Shown here one piece after another: positions 1-8,018 of a stretch of 11,081 nucleotides of DNA; position 1 is the first letter of the stretch, and every line of letters begins with the position of its first letter. The DNA is from JAIPJA01 sp964390115 (GTDB lineage Bacteria; Patescibacteriota; Patescibacteriia; Patescibacteriales; UBA12465). The notes under the pieces were generated by a model that made no database searches, was not told where the DNA came from, and worked only from the letters and a program-made list of their open reading frames with translations. The stretch covers positions 1-11,081 of the forward strand of contig CAYMGT010000028.1 in NCBI GenBank assembly GCA_964390115.1. Direction: 5' to 3'. Both the position numbers and the translations under genes were made by a program.

Positions 1-1488
1 CAAATGGCTGGAAAAGGTATGGGAGCCTTGCAGAGCGGACAAAGATCTATAACTAATGCTGGCAAGAGAAAGATGCAGAAGCTTGGTGAATCAGCTAAGT
101 ATGGAAAAGATAGATTAGTTTCTAAAGCCTCAGCAGCAACGGGTATACAACTTAGTTCATCAGAGAGAGCCTTGGCTAAGAAAAATAGGCGAGAAGGTAA
201 ATTAACAGCTGGTAGAGTGGCGGCTAATAAGAGCATTGCTACTAAAGCTGAAAAGGGTGGGTTAATGGGAAATGTAGCTTTAGCCAGTTCAGGGCATAAA
301 GGAGCTTTTCAAATGATGAGGTTTGGTCAGGCTAAAAGAACTAAGCAAGCCTATCAAGCTAAACAAGAAATTGCTAGCACTCAAGAAAGAATTTCTCATA
401 TTCAAGATGAAAAAGATACTCGCGCAAGTAAACAAAAAAGAGTTGCTCAGTTAAGTTCTACAGAGTCTCAAGCCGGAAAGAGAGTTTTTGAAATTGATAA
501 CGCAATAGATAAGGAAGTCCAGGCTGGTAGAGGTGATAGTAAAAAAGTAGAGGAGCTTAAGGCTGAGAGAGAAGAGCAGGTAAGAACAAAAGAAGAATCA
601 AAAACTGAACAAAAGAAATTGAATAAAGATTTAAAGAAAAAACCAACATATTCAGAAGAAGAGCTGGGCAGTTTATCAAGCAGAAAGAAAGCAGCTGAGG
701 ATACTTTAGAGAAAGCTCAAAGTAAAAGCACTATTAATATGGGCTATCAAAAAAGGTCAGCTCAAAATGAAGAAGATAGAAAAGCGAATGAAAGTATTGC
801 GCATATTGATAATGCCTCTGAATTAGTTCAGGCTGTTAAAGATGGTTTGCGTTCCGGTAATCAATCGCAGGTAAGAGTTGCTTCTAAAAAATTAGCTAAA
901 AATGGTGATTATAATGTTTTAAATAAAGCTCTTAAGCTGGGTAGTGGTCAAGAAGGCATGACTGGTTTAGCTAAACAATTACAAGAAAAAGGTAATTTTT
1001 CTCAGCAAGACTCTTTATCTCTGGTTTCAGATATCGGGGGATTAGCTAAAAATAATGGTCAATTATCTCCTTATGGTGCAGTTACTATGGAAAATGGCAT
1101 GTGGCGTGAATCTAGTAAAACAGAAAAAGAGGTGGCAAGCTATAGAAGTCTATCTGGATCAAGTATTGAAAATATAGTCAGAAGATCAGATGCCTCAGCT
1201 TTGGGTTCCTATAAATCAGATGTTAACTCCACGGCAAACTGGCAAATAGATGGTTCAGCTGTAGCAGTACTTCAAACGAATCAGAGTCAGTTTGTAGCAG
1301 CCTTAAATAAATTTGGTAATCCAGAAATTGTTTCTCATTTAAGCACTCCAGTTAATATAAAAATATTACAAGATAACAACTTAGGAGATATAGCTGAGCA
1401 GGTACAAAAAATGGCTAATCAGAGACAGGATAAAAATAGTGCCGACAATATTGAAGATATGGTTAGAAATATAGTTATTAACCCTTAA
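1..1488 (+). CDS. Probable C-terminal tail of a VirB6/TrbL-like T4SS membrane protein (5' partial)
   Basis: The frame is open to the left edge. The first ATG is at 4, but no ribosome-binding site can be seen, so this is most likely the 3' part of a longer gene. The 494 visible residues contain no membrane segment. Residues 1-110 are basic and rich in Gly, Ala and Lys. Residues about 115-240 are highly charged and heptad-like, with many Glu, Lys and Gln, which suggests a coiled coil. Residues 265-494 look like a small helical domain, ending in a short Asn/Asp/Gln-rich tail. In Patescibacteria, polytopic VirB6/TrbL-like proteins with long soluble tails often sit just upstream of PrgI-VirB4 clusters, which is the reason for the call; no diagnostic motif is visible. 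It lies 9 nt before the next gene and ends in TAA. It could instead be a free-standing soluble coiled-coil protein starting at 4. Confidence 0.5.
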   Translation, partial: QMAGKGMGALQSGQRSITNAGKRKMQKLGESAKYGKDRLVSKASAATGIQLSSSERALAKKNRREGKLTAGRVAANKSIATKAEKGGLMGNVALASSGHKGAFQMMRFGQAKRTKQAYQAKQEIASTQERISHIQDEKDTRASKQKRVAQLSSTESQAGKRVFEIDNAIDKEVQAGRGDSKKVEELKAEREEQVRTKEESKTEQKKLNKDLKKKPTYSEEELGSLSSRKKAAEDTLEKAQSKSTINMGYQKRSAQNEEDRKANESIAHIDNASELVQAVKDGLRSGNQSQVRVASKKLAKNGDYNVLNKALKLGSGQEGMTGLAKQLQEKGNFSQQDSLSLVSDIGGLAKNNGQLSPYGAVTMENGMWRESSKTEKEVASYRSLSGSSIENIVRRSDASALGSYKSDVNSTANWQIDGSAVAVLQTNQSQFVAALNKFGNPEIVSHLSTPVNIKILQDNNLGDIAEQVQKMANQRQDKNSADNIEDMVRNIVINP

Positions 1489-1497
1489 TAAATTACT

Positions 1498-2388
1498 ATG
1501 GAATATAATATTTCACAATTAAATAAGCTTATAGACAGCATCTCTCTTGAAGGAAATAGCAGAGTAGCTTACGATTTGTATAAAAAAATTGATAGTTTTT
1601 TAGTAAAAAATAAAAATCTAAAAAAAGATGATGATATTAAATATAGAAAACTAGAAAGATTAAAGAAAAAATGTCAGTTCCTAGCTTTAAATCATTTTGA
1701 AAATTGGCAAGAAATATATACTCTTATTGAAGAAAGTTTTGCTTTAGTTTTTACTCTACCAAGCTATAACTTTTGGAATAAATTAAAAAATAATCTTATT
1801 TATATCGGAGACATAGAGGAGAGAGATAAGGTCAAAGATAATTTAAGAAAAGCTTTATCACATTGTAGCGATAAGATTATAAACAGCAGTGATTACAAAC
1901 AAGATGTTATTGAAAAAGTATCTGAGTGGATTAAAGACTTTGTGGTTAATTTTGGACCAGACAAAGAAATAGATAAAGTTAAAAAAGCTGAATATTTAAA
2001 TAATAGTTCTAATTTAAAAAAAATTAATAATCAGGACAAGGAAAAAGTTGTTGCCTTGTTAAACTTTTATGAGATTTTAGGCTTGTCTTCGGCTTCACCC
2101 TTAGGCATGGAAGAGACAGCAGTTTTCTCTATAGATAATAAGCCATATATTTTAAGTCGCCGAGGCTTAGAGGACTTGAGTCATTTGATAAGTAAAATAG
2201 AAAAAGTAAAAATGCCTCAGGAGAGCTCTTTATCAATGTTTACTGACGATGATGATTATAAGGTTAAATCCTCTGAAGAAAAAAATAAAAAAATAAAAGA
2301 TTTACAAAAACTATCTTTAGATTATGGCTTAAATAGTTTGGAGTTTAAAGCTCTTCAAGAAGAAATTAATAACTTACGTAAGAAGTAG
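1498..2388 (+). CDS. Conserved helical protein of T4SS locus, function unknown
   Basis: A 296-residue soluble protein with no signal peptide or membrane segment. Residues 1-120 are predicted helices rich in Lys, Asn and Leu. Residues 135-205 look like the most conserved-type segment: an amphipathic stretch with Trp144, then a basic helix, then a Leu-rich helix ending in LNFYEILGLSS (188-198). That ending resembles helical modules I associate with Patescibacterial T4SS-neighbour proteins, but I cannot name the family. Residues 245-254 are an acidic Asp-rich linker, followed by a C-terminal charged helix (255-296). It starts with ATG 9 nt after the preceding stop, with no Shine-Dalgarno, and ends with tandem stops TAG TAA. 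It is the last gene before a hairpin terminator, so it probably belongs to the transcript of the VirB6-like gene. Role unknown; an accessory or regulatory part of the secretion machine is a guess from position. Confidence 0.7.
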   Translation: MEYNISQLNKLIDSISLEGNSRVAYDLYKKIDSFLVKNKNLKKDDDIKYRKLERLKKKCQFLALNHFENWQEIYTLIEESFALVFTLPSYNFWNKLKNNLIYIGDIEERDKVKDNLRKALSHCSDKIINSSDYKQDVIEKVSEWIKDFVVNFGPDKEIDKVKKAEYLNNSSNLKKINNQDKEKVVALLNFYEILGLSSASPLGMEETAVFSIDNKPYILSRRGLEDLSHLISKIEKVKMPQESSLSMFTDDDDYKVKSSEEKNKKIKDLQKLSLDYGLNSLEFKALQEEINNLRKK

Positions 2389-2425
2389 TAAATTTGAATG
2401 TATAGTTCTTCTTTGTTTTTATTTT

Positions 2426-2459
2426 AATTAGCTGATATATCTGCTAATTTTTCTTTTAT
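2426..2459 (+). terminator. AT-rich intrinsic terminator after the helical protein gene
   Basis: Perfect 7-bp inverted repeat AATTAGC (2426-2432) and GCTAATT (2443-2449) around a 10-nt loop, followed by a T-rich run with one C. The stem has only two G-C pairs, so it is weak on its own, but it lies 38 nt after the stop and upstream of a good promoter. Confidence 0.55.
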
Positions 2460-2470
2460 TATCAACGTCT

Positions 2471-2498
2471 TTGATAGACTTTAAAAATATGCTAAAAT
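2471..2498 (+). promoter_or_regulatory. Extended -10 sigma-70-type promoter for the T4SS operon
   Basis: TTGATA (2471-2476) and TAAAAT (2493-2498) are separated by 16 bp. The dinucleotide TG at 2490-2491 lies one base before the -10, giving an extended -10 element. Each hexamer matches consensus at five of six positions. The expected transcript start is near 2505, leaving a leader of about 47 nt before ATG 2552. This fits a separate promoter for the seven-gene operon. Confidence 0.6.
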
Positions 2499-2551
2499 AT
2501 AGATAATGATTAGAGATTAGCAAAAGATTTAATTTGTCTATTATTTATTTT

Positions 2552-4315
2552 ATGTTTGATTATTTGCAGCAATTTAATAACTTATCTAAAGATTTGCGAG
2601 ATAGAATATCTTCTCCAGAAGTTATGTCGGCTATATCTGCTTTAGAGATAAAATATAAGGTAGAGTTAGCAGCTTTTGTTATGAAAGTGATGATAAAGAA
2701 ATACTCGGCTAATAAGCTAGCCTTTCCTTTAATGTCTGATCTAAAAATGAGTTCAGATAATGCTAGATTATTGGAGAAAGAATTATTGGAAAAAGTTTTT
2801 TTTGTGGTAAAAGATTATTTACAAATAAGCGAAGTAGCTGATGTCAATGGAAAAAAAGAAGATGAAGGTAGTGATAATAAATTAGTAAATAGGGTTGTTA
2901 TAGGTGAAAAAGAAATAAAAAAAAATCTTGAAACTAAGGTAAATGAAGAAGAGGTTAAAAAGAAATTATTTTTTCAAAAACAAAAAAAAATATCTGTAAT
3001 TGAAGAGTCGGAAGATAGACTGCTTATAGAAAGTAAAAAAACAGAAAAATTAGATAAGCCTGATAGAGAAATAAATAATAATTCCTTAAATAAAGAAGTC
3101 TCTAATTATCTGAAAGAAACAAGTAAGCAAGAAAAAGCTGACTCTGTGGTTAGTAAAAAAATGGAAGAAAATAAAGATATAGAGTTAGTAAGTAAACATA
3201 ATTTATCAATTGATAAACAGGTTAAAGAAGTAATAATAGCCAGTTCAATAAGTTTAAGTAGTACTTATTTGGAAGATAGGTTGTCTATGGCACTGAAAAC
3301 ATATATTAAAGGAGTTAGAGATAAGGTTAGTACAAGAAGTGCTTTGGTTAGAGGTATTTCTGAGGGAGGAATAGGCTTAGATAATGTCAGTGTAGACAAA
3401 CTTTTTAAAAATATAAGTCATCTAAAGTCAGAAAAACAAGAAAGTCCTGTTATGACAAAACCTCCTATATCATCATCTTTAGAAAAAAAACAAGTTGAAG
3501 AGAGACTGAAAAATATTAATGATAGTTATGATTTAAAAAAGTCTATAGAAAATAAGAAGGAATCTGACAATATAGCGAAAAAGAAGGAAAATCCTTTTCC
3601 GATTAAAAAAGATGAGAAAGAAATCAAAGAAGATAATTTAACAAATTTATCTACAAATATAGAGAGGGTGGAAATTAAAACCATAGAAGAAGAAAAATCT
3701 GATATTTTAAAGGTTCCTGCAACTAAAGATAAAGATAAAGAAAATGAAGAGGCTAAAGATCAAAAAAGAAATTTATTTCATTTTTCAAAGAAAAATAAAC
3801 AAGTTGACATAGCAGAAGGAGGAGATAAAAGTTTAAAACTAGATAATTTACCTAAGGAGAGGCAAATAGTTCACAATGAAACTAAACCGTTGGTAAATAA
3901 TTCTTTTACACCACAAACGGAGAGAAATAAATTTCAACCAAAGTTAAATCCTAGTAAGCCTAGATTAGATGATATTAGGATGGTAAATAAAATAATGGAT
4001 CCAGTTGATGAATTGAGGTATATAGATATAGTTAATTTTAGAAGATTAGGCAAGACCCCAGATGAGGCTATTTCTAAGATAAAGATCAAGTTTAATTTAT
4101 TAGAAAAAAGCTCTTACGAAAAGATGATTCTAGGTATAGAGGCTTGGCGACAAAATCCTTTAAATCAACTTTATAGAGATATAACTATTGAAAGTATAAA
4201 TCAAGGAAAACCTATACCAGAGATTATAAAGCAAAGAGAAGTAGAAAAAAAAGATATACTTTCAGTAGAGGAATTTAAAACTTTAATAAATTTTAATCGA
4301 GAGATAACTTTTTAA
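2552..4315 (+). CDS. Large Lys-rich linker protein with conserved N-, middle and C-terminal modules, first gene of T4SS operon
   Basis: 587 residues from ATG 2552. A TTG at 2534 would add six residues but has no ribosome-binding site, so the ATG is preferred. Three compact segments are joined by low-complexity Lys/Glu/Asn linkers. The N-terminal module (1-92) is helical. The middle module (about 230-290) contains LEDRL followed by KGVRDKV and a GGIGLD turn. The C-terminal module (about 470-587) contains MDPVDELRYID, FRRLGKTPDEA and EAWRQNPL. No membrane segment, signal peptide or nucleotide-binding motif is visible. The middle and C-terminal patterns resemble proteins I associate with Patescibacterial genomes, but I cannot name a family. 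It ends 5 nt before the PrgI-like gene, so it is almost certainly co-transcribed with the secretion genes. Its very basic, disordered linkers would suit a cytoplasmic scaffold or tether near the ATPase; this is inference. Confidence 0.7.
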   Translation: MFDYLQQFNNLSKDLRDRISSPEVMSAISALEIKYKVELAAFVMKVMIKKYSANKLAFPLMSDLKMSSDNARLLEKELLEKVFFVVKDYLQISEVADVNGKKEDEGSDNKLVNRVVIGEKEIKKNLETKVNEEEVKKKLFFQKQKKISVIEESEDRLLIESKKTEKLDKPDREINNNSLNKEVSNYLKETSKQEKADSVVSKKMEENKDIELVSKHNLSIDKQVKEVIIASSISLSSTYLEDRLSMALKTYIKGVRDKVSTRSALVRGISEGGIGLDNVSVDKLFKNISHLKSEKQESPVMTKPPISSSLEKKQVEERLKNINDSYDLKKSIENKKESDNIAKKKENPFPIKKDEKEIKEDNLTNLSTNIERVEIKTIEEEKSDILKVPATKDKDKENEEAKDQKRNLFHFSKKNKQVDIAEGGDKSLKLDNLPKERQIVHNETKPLVNNSFTPQTERNKFQPKLNPSKPRLDDIRMVNKIMDPVDELRYIDIVNFRRLGKTPDEAISKIKIKFNLLEKSSYEKMILGIEAWRQNPLNQLYRDITIESINQGKPIPEIIKQREVEKKDILSVEEFKTLINFNREITF

Positions 4316-4320
4316 AAATT

Positions 4321-4770
4321 ATGTTACAGTTTACCGTTCCACAATTTATTGATGTAGAGTCGACTATTATAGGACCAATTACTATTAGACAGTTTTTGAT
4401 TATAGTAGTTGGAGGAATTATAGTTGGGGCTAGTTATAAGATATTTGATTTTTCTTTATTTATAGCCATTACTATAGTAACAGGAATATTAGTACTTCTT
4501 TTTGGTTTCTACAAAATAAATGGTCGTCCTTTACATTATTTTTGTTTAAATGTTGTTCAAACCCTTAAAAAACCAAGTCTAAGAGTTTGGAATAATAAAG
4601 CTATAGATAATATTGATATGAAAGTAGAGAATATTGGTTTTAAGGATATTATTCCAGAAAAAGAAGCTTATGAAAATTCTCGATTAGCAGAACTTTCTTT
4701 AGTTGTTGATACTCAAGGAAAATATAAACAACTAGATGAAGTTGAAGATATACAAATTGAACCTAATTAA
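4321..4770 (+). CDS. PrgI family membrane protein of type IV secretion system
   Basis: 149 residues. The N-terminus reads PQFIDVESTIIGPITIRQF (7-25), the hallmark of PrgI-family proteins, followed by two membrane helices (about 24-42 and 44-64) with a very short turn between them. Then comes a basic cytoplasmic segment with GRPLHYF (68-74) and a KKPSLRVW motif (83-90), also typical of the family. Residues 95-149 are an acidic hydrophilic tail. PrgI proteins are small inner-membrane parts of Gram-positive-type T4SS and probably take the place of VirB3, working with VirB4; in many Patescibacteria PrgI directly precedes the TraC/VirB4 pair, as here. Gaps of 5 nt on both sides imply tight co-expression. 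The start is preceded by AAAAATT with no Shine-Dalgarno. Confidence 0.9.
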   Translation: MLQFTVPQFIDVESTIIGPITIRQFLIIVVGGIIVGASYKIFDFSLFIAITIVTGILVLLFGFYKINGRPLHYFCLNVVQTLKKPSLRVWNNKAIDNIDMKVENIGFKDIIPEKEAYENSRLAELSLVVDTQGKYKQLDEVEDIQIEPN

Positions 4771-4775
4771 TTTTT

Positions 4776-5468
4776 ATGGCAGAAGACAAAGAGCAAACAA
4801 CTACTCATAGTAGTAAAATAAAGACTTCTACTCAGGAATATTTAGATATTGCTGAGATTAAAGATGATACTGTAATTATGAAAGATGGTACTATTAGAGC
4901 GGTTTTACTTGCTTCAAGTATTAATTTTGCTTTAAAAAGTGAGGATGAACAAAATGCTATAATCTCTTCTTATATAAGATTTTTAAATGGTTTAGATTTT
5001 ATTTTGCAAATAGTAATTCAATCTAGGGAATTAAATATTAATGGTTATTTAGAATATTTAAAACAAAGAGAGAAAGAACAGACAAATAAGCTATTAAAGA
5101 TTCAGACAGCTGAATATATTGAATATATTGGTGAACTTACTTCAATGGGTAAAATTATGAATAAACGTTTTTATTTAATTGTTCCCTATAATCCTTTAAG
5201 CGATAAACATAAAAAATTTTTTTCCATGTTAAAAGAAGCTTTAAAGCCAGTGAGTTCATTGAAGTTACAAGAAAAAAAGTTTCAAAGGTATAAGGAAGCA
5301 CTAGAGAGACGGATAGATACGGTAATGACAGGATTATCATCTATGAGTATACAAACCGTACAGCTTGATACGCAAAGTTTAATTGAACTTTATTATAAAA
5401 CATACAATCCTGATACTGCTAAAAATCAAGACTTAGTAAAGATGGAGAAATTAAGAATAGAATTATAA
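4776..5468 (+). CDS. TraC-like protein: stand-alone N-terminal domain of a VirB4-type T4SS ATPase
   Basis: 230 residues matching the N-terminal, non-ATPase part of VirB4/TraC proteins. Recognisable stretches are STQEYLDIAEIKDD (18-31), KDGTIRAVLLASSINFALKS (36-55), SYIRFLNGLDFILQIVIQSR (65-84) and the KRFYLIVPY strand (130-138). A charged helical region follows (160-195), and the C-terminus reads LIELYYKTYNPD (202-213). There is no Walker A motif, so the protein alone cannot hydrolyse ATP. In single-chain VirB4 this region contacts the membrane parts of the channel; here it is a separate polypeptide encoded 26 nt before the ATPase gene. The gene ends in TAA, and the ATPase has its own complete N-terminus, so this is a real split rather than a frameshift. 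It starts 5 nt after the PrgI-like gene, with no Shine-Dalgarno. Confidence 0.88.
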   Translation: MAEDKEQTTTHSSKIKTSTQEYLDIAEIKDDTVIMKDGTIRAVLLASSINFALKSEDEQNAIISSYIRFLNGLDFILQIVIQSRELNINGYLEYLKQREKEQTNKLLKIQTAEYIEYIGELTSMGKIMNKRFYLIVPYNPLSDKHKKFFSMLKEALKPVSSLKLQEKKFQRYKEALERRIDTVMTGLSSMSIQTVQLDTQSLIELYYKTYNPDTAKNQDLVKMEKLRIEL

Positions 5469-5494
5469 GAAACAACTATTTGTTAGTATAATTT

Positions 5495-7369
5495 ATGGTT
5501 AATTTTCAAAAAAAATTTAATAAAAAGCAAAAACAAGAGGAAAAAGAACAAGATAAGTTTACTATGGTAGAAACTGATCCTCAGCAAGCTAAAGAAATAA
5601 TTACCGAAGAGAAAGTTTTTAGGAAAGGTGTTCTATCAGTCAGAGATTTAATTTCTCCTGCTAGTTTAAAAGTATCGCCAAGTTTTTTGCGATTAGGACA
5701 GCAATATGTTAGAACTCTGTTTGTTATAACATACCCTCGTTATATTAGTGTGGGTTGGTTTGCTCCAATAATTAATCTAAATTTTACTTTTGATATCGCT
5801 ATGTTTTTTTATCCAGTTAAGAGCGCGGTAATACTTAAGCAATTAAAAAAAAGAGTTGGTAATATAGAGGCACAAATAATTTCTGACGCTGAAAAAGGCG
5901 CAGCTAGAGATCCGGTCCGTGAGACAGCCTTGCGAGATATTGAGGATTTAAGAGACGCTCTAACCCAGGGAACGGAAAAGTTTTTTCAGTTTGGTCTGTA
6001 TGTTACTTTATATACTGATAGTAAAAATGAATTAGATAGATTATCTGATCAAATAGAGGATATCTTTGGTTCTCGTTTAGTATTTTCCAGAAGGGTTCTT
6101 TATCAGGCTGAACAGGGTTTTAACTCTACATTGCCAGTGGGCAATGACGATTTGTATATTGCTTTTAACATGAATTCTTCTCCTGTAGCCTCTTCTTTTC
6201 CCTTCATATCAAGCGAACTTACCAGTGATAGAGGAATTTTGTATGGAATAAATAGGCACAATAATAGTTTAGTTTTATTTGATCGCTTTGATCTGCAAAA
6301 TGCTAATTCAGTAGTCTTTGCTACTTCCGGTGCAGGTAAAAGTTACGCTGTTAAGTTAGAAGTTCTGCGTTCACTTATGATGGGAGCTGATGTTATAATC
6401 ATTGATCCTGAGTATGAATATAAGCATCTCTCTGATGCTGTTGGTGGAACTTACATTAACATATCACTTTCTAGTGATAATAAAATTAATCCCTTTGACT
6501 TACCAAGAGCTATAGGCGGAGAGGCTAAGCCTAAAGATATAATAAGGAGTGCTGTTATAACCCTAAAAGGATTAGTTAAGCTTATGATAGGCGATTTAAA
6601 CTATAATGAGGATTCAATTGTAGATAGAGCTCTCCTAGAGACTTATGCTAAAAAAGATATTACAGCTGACTCAGATCTTTCTAAAATAGAAGCACCGATT
6701 ATGAGTGATTTTGAACAAGTCTTAGATGGTATGGAAGGTGGAGCTGATTTAGCTCAAAGACTAAGAAAATACACTGAAGGTACTTTTTCAGGATTACTTA
6801 ATAATTTAACTAATGTGCAAATGGATAATCAATTGGTATCTTTTTCGGTTAGAGATTTAGAAGACGAATTGAGGCCTATTGCTATTTATACTATTGTAAA
6901 TTATATATGGAATATTGTTCGCTCTGAAGTTAAAAAAAGAATTTTAGTAATTGATGAAGCTTGGTGGATGATGCAACGTGAGGATAGTGCTAAATTTATT
7001 TTTGCTTTAGTAAAACGTTGTAGAAAATACTATTTAGGAGTTACAACTATTACTCAAGACGTTAATGATTTTTTAACTTCTCCTTATGGCAAGGCTATTG
7101 TTACTAACTCCTCTATACAATTACTTTTAAAACAATCTCCAGCAGCTATAGATTTAGTTAAAAAAACTTTTCTACTTACAGAAGGAGAAAAATATCTACT
7201 TCTAGAGTCAGGTTTGGGCGAAGGAATATTTTTTGCAGGAAATAAGCACGTAGCCATGAAGATAGTAGCCTCCTATAGTGAAGATCAACTTATTACCTCT
7301 GACCCAAGGCAACTACTAGAAATTGCAGAAGCTAAAAAAGAGTTTGAAGAAAGTCAATTAGAAGAATAA
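5495..7369 (+). CDS. virB4: VirB4/TraC-type T4SS ATPase
   Basis: 624 residues, the motor of the secretion system at the cytoplasmic face of the inner membrane. Walker A is ATSGAGKS (276-283), with Ala in place of the first Gly. IIIDPEYEY follows (301-309), then KINPFDLP (330-337), an RLRKYTEGTFSGLL segment (422-435), Walker B ILVIDEAWWMM (483-493) and the ITQDVNDF sensor-like motif (519-526). Residues 1-45 are a basic and acidic, probably flexible leader. Residues 45-250 form an N-terminal domain with hydrophobic strands (about 75-108), but this shows no clear membrane helix. VirB4 ATPases hydrolyse ATP as hexamers to power assembly and substrate movement. The partner N-terminal domain is encoded immediately upstream. 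VirD4 coupling proteins share the fold, but the DEAWWMM motif and the PrgI/TraC neighbours favour VirB4. The start ATG 5495 has no Shine-Dalgarno. Confidence 0.92.
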   Translation: MVNFQKKFNKKQKQEEKEQDKFTMVETDPQQAKEIITEEKVFRKGVLSVRDLISPASLKVSPSFLRLGQQYVRTLFVITYPRYISVGWFAPIINLNFTFDIAMFFYPVKSAVILKQLKKRVGNIEAQIISDAEKGAARDPVRETALRDIEDLRDALTQGTEKFFQFGLYVTLYTDSKNELDRLSDQIEDIFGSRLVFSRRVLYQAEQGFNSTLPVGNDDLYIAFNMNSSPVASSFPFISSELTSDRGILYGINRHNNSLVLFDRFDLQNANSVVFATSGAGKSYAVKLEVLRSLMMGADVIIIDPEYEYKHLSDAVGGTYINISLSSDNKINPFDLPRAIGGEAKPKDIIRSAVITLKGLVKLMIGDLNYNEDSIVDRALLETYAKKDITADSDLSKIEAPIMSDFEQVLDGMEGGADLAQRLRKYTEGTFSGLLNNLTNVQMDNQLVSFSVRDLEDELRPIAIYTIVNYIWNIVRSEVKKRILVIDEAWWMMQREDSAKFIFALVKRCRKYYLGVTTITQDVNDFLTSPYGKAIVTNSSIQLLLKQSPAAIDLVKKTFLLTEGEKYLLLESGLGEGIFFAGNKHVAMKIVASYSEDQLITSDPRQLLEIAEAKKEFEESQLEE

Positions 7370-7393
7370 TTAAATTTAAATTAATTTAAAAAT

Positions 7394-8014
7394 ATGAATA
7401 AAAAAAAGAGGAATATTCTAATTATAGTAGCAGTTGTTGTTGTGTTAGCTGTGTTACTGATAGTATTTTTAGGTGGTGGCAGAAGTGATGAGAATATACC
7501 GGCGCCGGTAATTTCACCTGAGACTGAAACACCGGTTGATGAAAGGTTTAGTTTAGAAATTCCCCAAGAAGTGGTTGAAATACCTGCCAATGAAGAGGAG
7601 ACTCAGGTTTATAGTTTTGATCAGAAGGCGGAAGATGAAAGAGAAATGACTGCTGAAGATTTAAAACAATTAGCTTTTTCTGTGGCTGAGAGATATGGTT
7701 CTTTTTCTAATCAAGGAAATTTTGGTAATATAAGTGATTTGGAACTATACATGACAGAGGAAATGAAATCTTGGTCAAAAAGATATGTAGAAACAGAGAG
7801 TGCTAAACCCTACAGCGGTAAATATTACGGTATGACTACTTCAGCTTTAGTGGGTGAAGTACAGAGCTTTAAGGATGACAAAGCACAAATTTTAGTTACT
7901 ACCAGGCGAAAAGAGATAAAAGACAGTCAAGAGAATGTTTTTGATCAAAAAATAAGTATTAATTTTTCTAAAATAAATTCTGACTGGAAAGTCAGCGGAA
8001 TTTATTGGCAATAA
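7394..8014 (+). CDS. Bitopic membrane protein with VirB8/TcpC-like extracytoplasmic domain (putative)
   Basis: 206 residues. A Lys/Arg-rich N-terminus (1-6) precedes one membrane helix (7-27, Val/Leu/Ile-rich), with no signal-peptidase site and no lipobox Cys. Then comes a Pro/Glu-rich linker (30-80) and a compact domain (about 88-206). That domain begins with a helix, LKQLAFSVAERYGSF (90-104), and continues with a helical stretch, LELYMTEEMKSWSKRY (116-131). It then shows strands around ALVGEVQSF, AQILVTTRR and KISINFSKINSDWKVSGIYW (186-205). This helix-then-strand order, ending in a Trp-containing strand pair, fits an NTF2-like fold as in VirB8 and the TcpC/TraM proteins of Gram-positive conjugation systems. 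No residue proves it, so the assignment rests on topology, length and position between VirB4 and the thioredoxin gene. The domain would face outwards and link the inner-membrane platform to the outer parts. Confidence 0.6.
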   Translation: MNKKKRNILIIVAVVVVLAVLLIVFLGGGRSDENIPAPVISPETETPVDERFSLEIPQEVVEIPANEEETQVYSFDQKAEDEREMTAEDLKQLAFSVAERYGSFSNQGNFGNISDLELYMTEEMKSWSKRYVETESAKPYSGKYYGMTTSALVGEVQSFKDDKAQILVTTRRKEIKDSQENVFDQKISINFSKINSDWKVSGIYWQ

Positions 8015-8018
8015 CATT

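Noticed and set aside
5155..5340. Leftward 61-aa open frame
   Set aside because: It lies inside the well-supported TraC-like gene, has no initiation signal, and the sense-strand protein matches its family.
5469..5494. TATAAT at 5487-5492 and a 5-bp hairpin (AACAA/TTGTT) between the TraC-like and VirB4 genes
   Set aside because: The TATAAT is too close to the ATG to give a leader and has no -35; the hairpin is short and AT-rich. Both are expected by chance in this base composition.
4776..7369. Frameshift or recoding as the cause of the split VirB4
   Set aside because: The upstream part ends in TAA and the downstream part has its own in-frame ATG and a charged leader; no overlapping frame continues the fold, and separate TraC-like genes are known in this phylum.
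7381..7590. Leftward 69-aa open frame, Thr/Ser-rich
   Set aside because: Antisense to the start of the VirB8-like gene, whose membrane helix and linker are coherent; low-complexity shadow.
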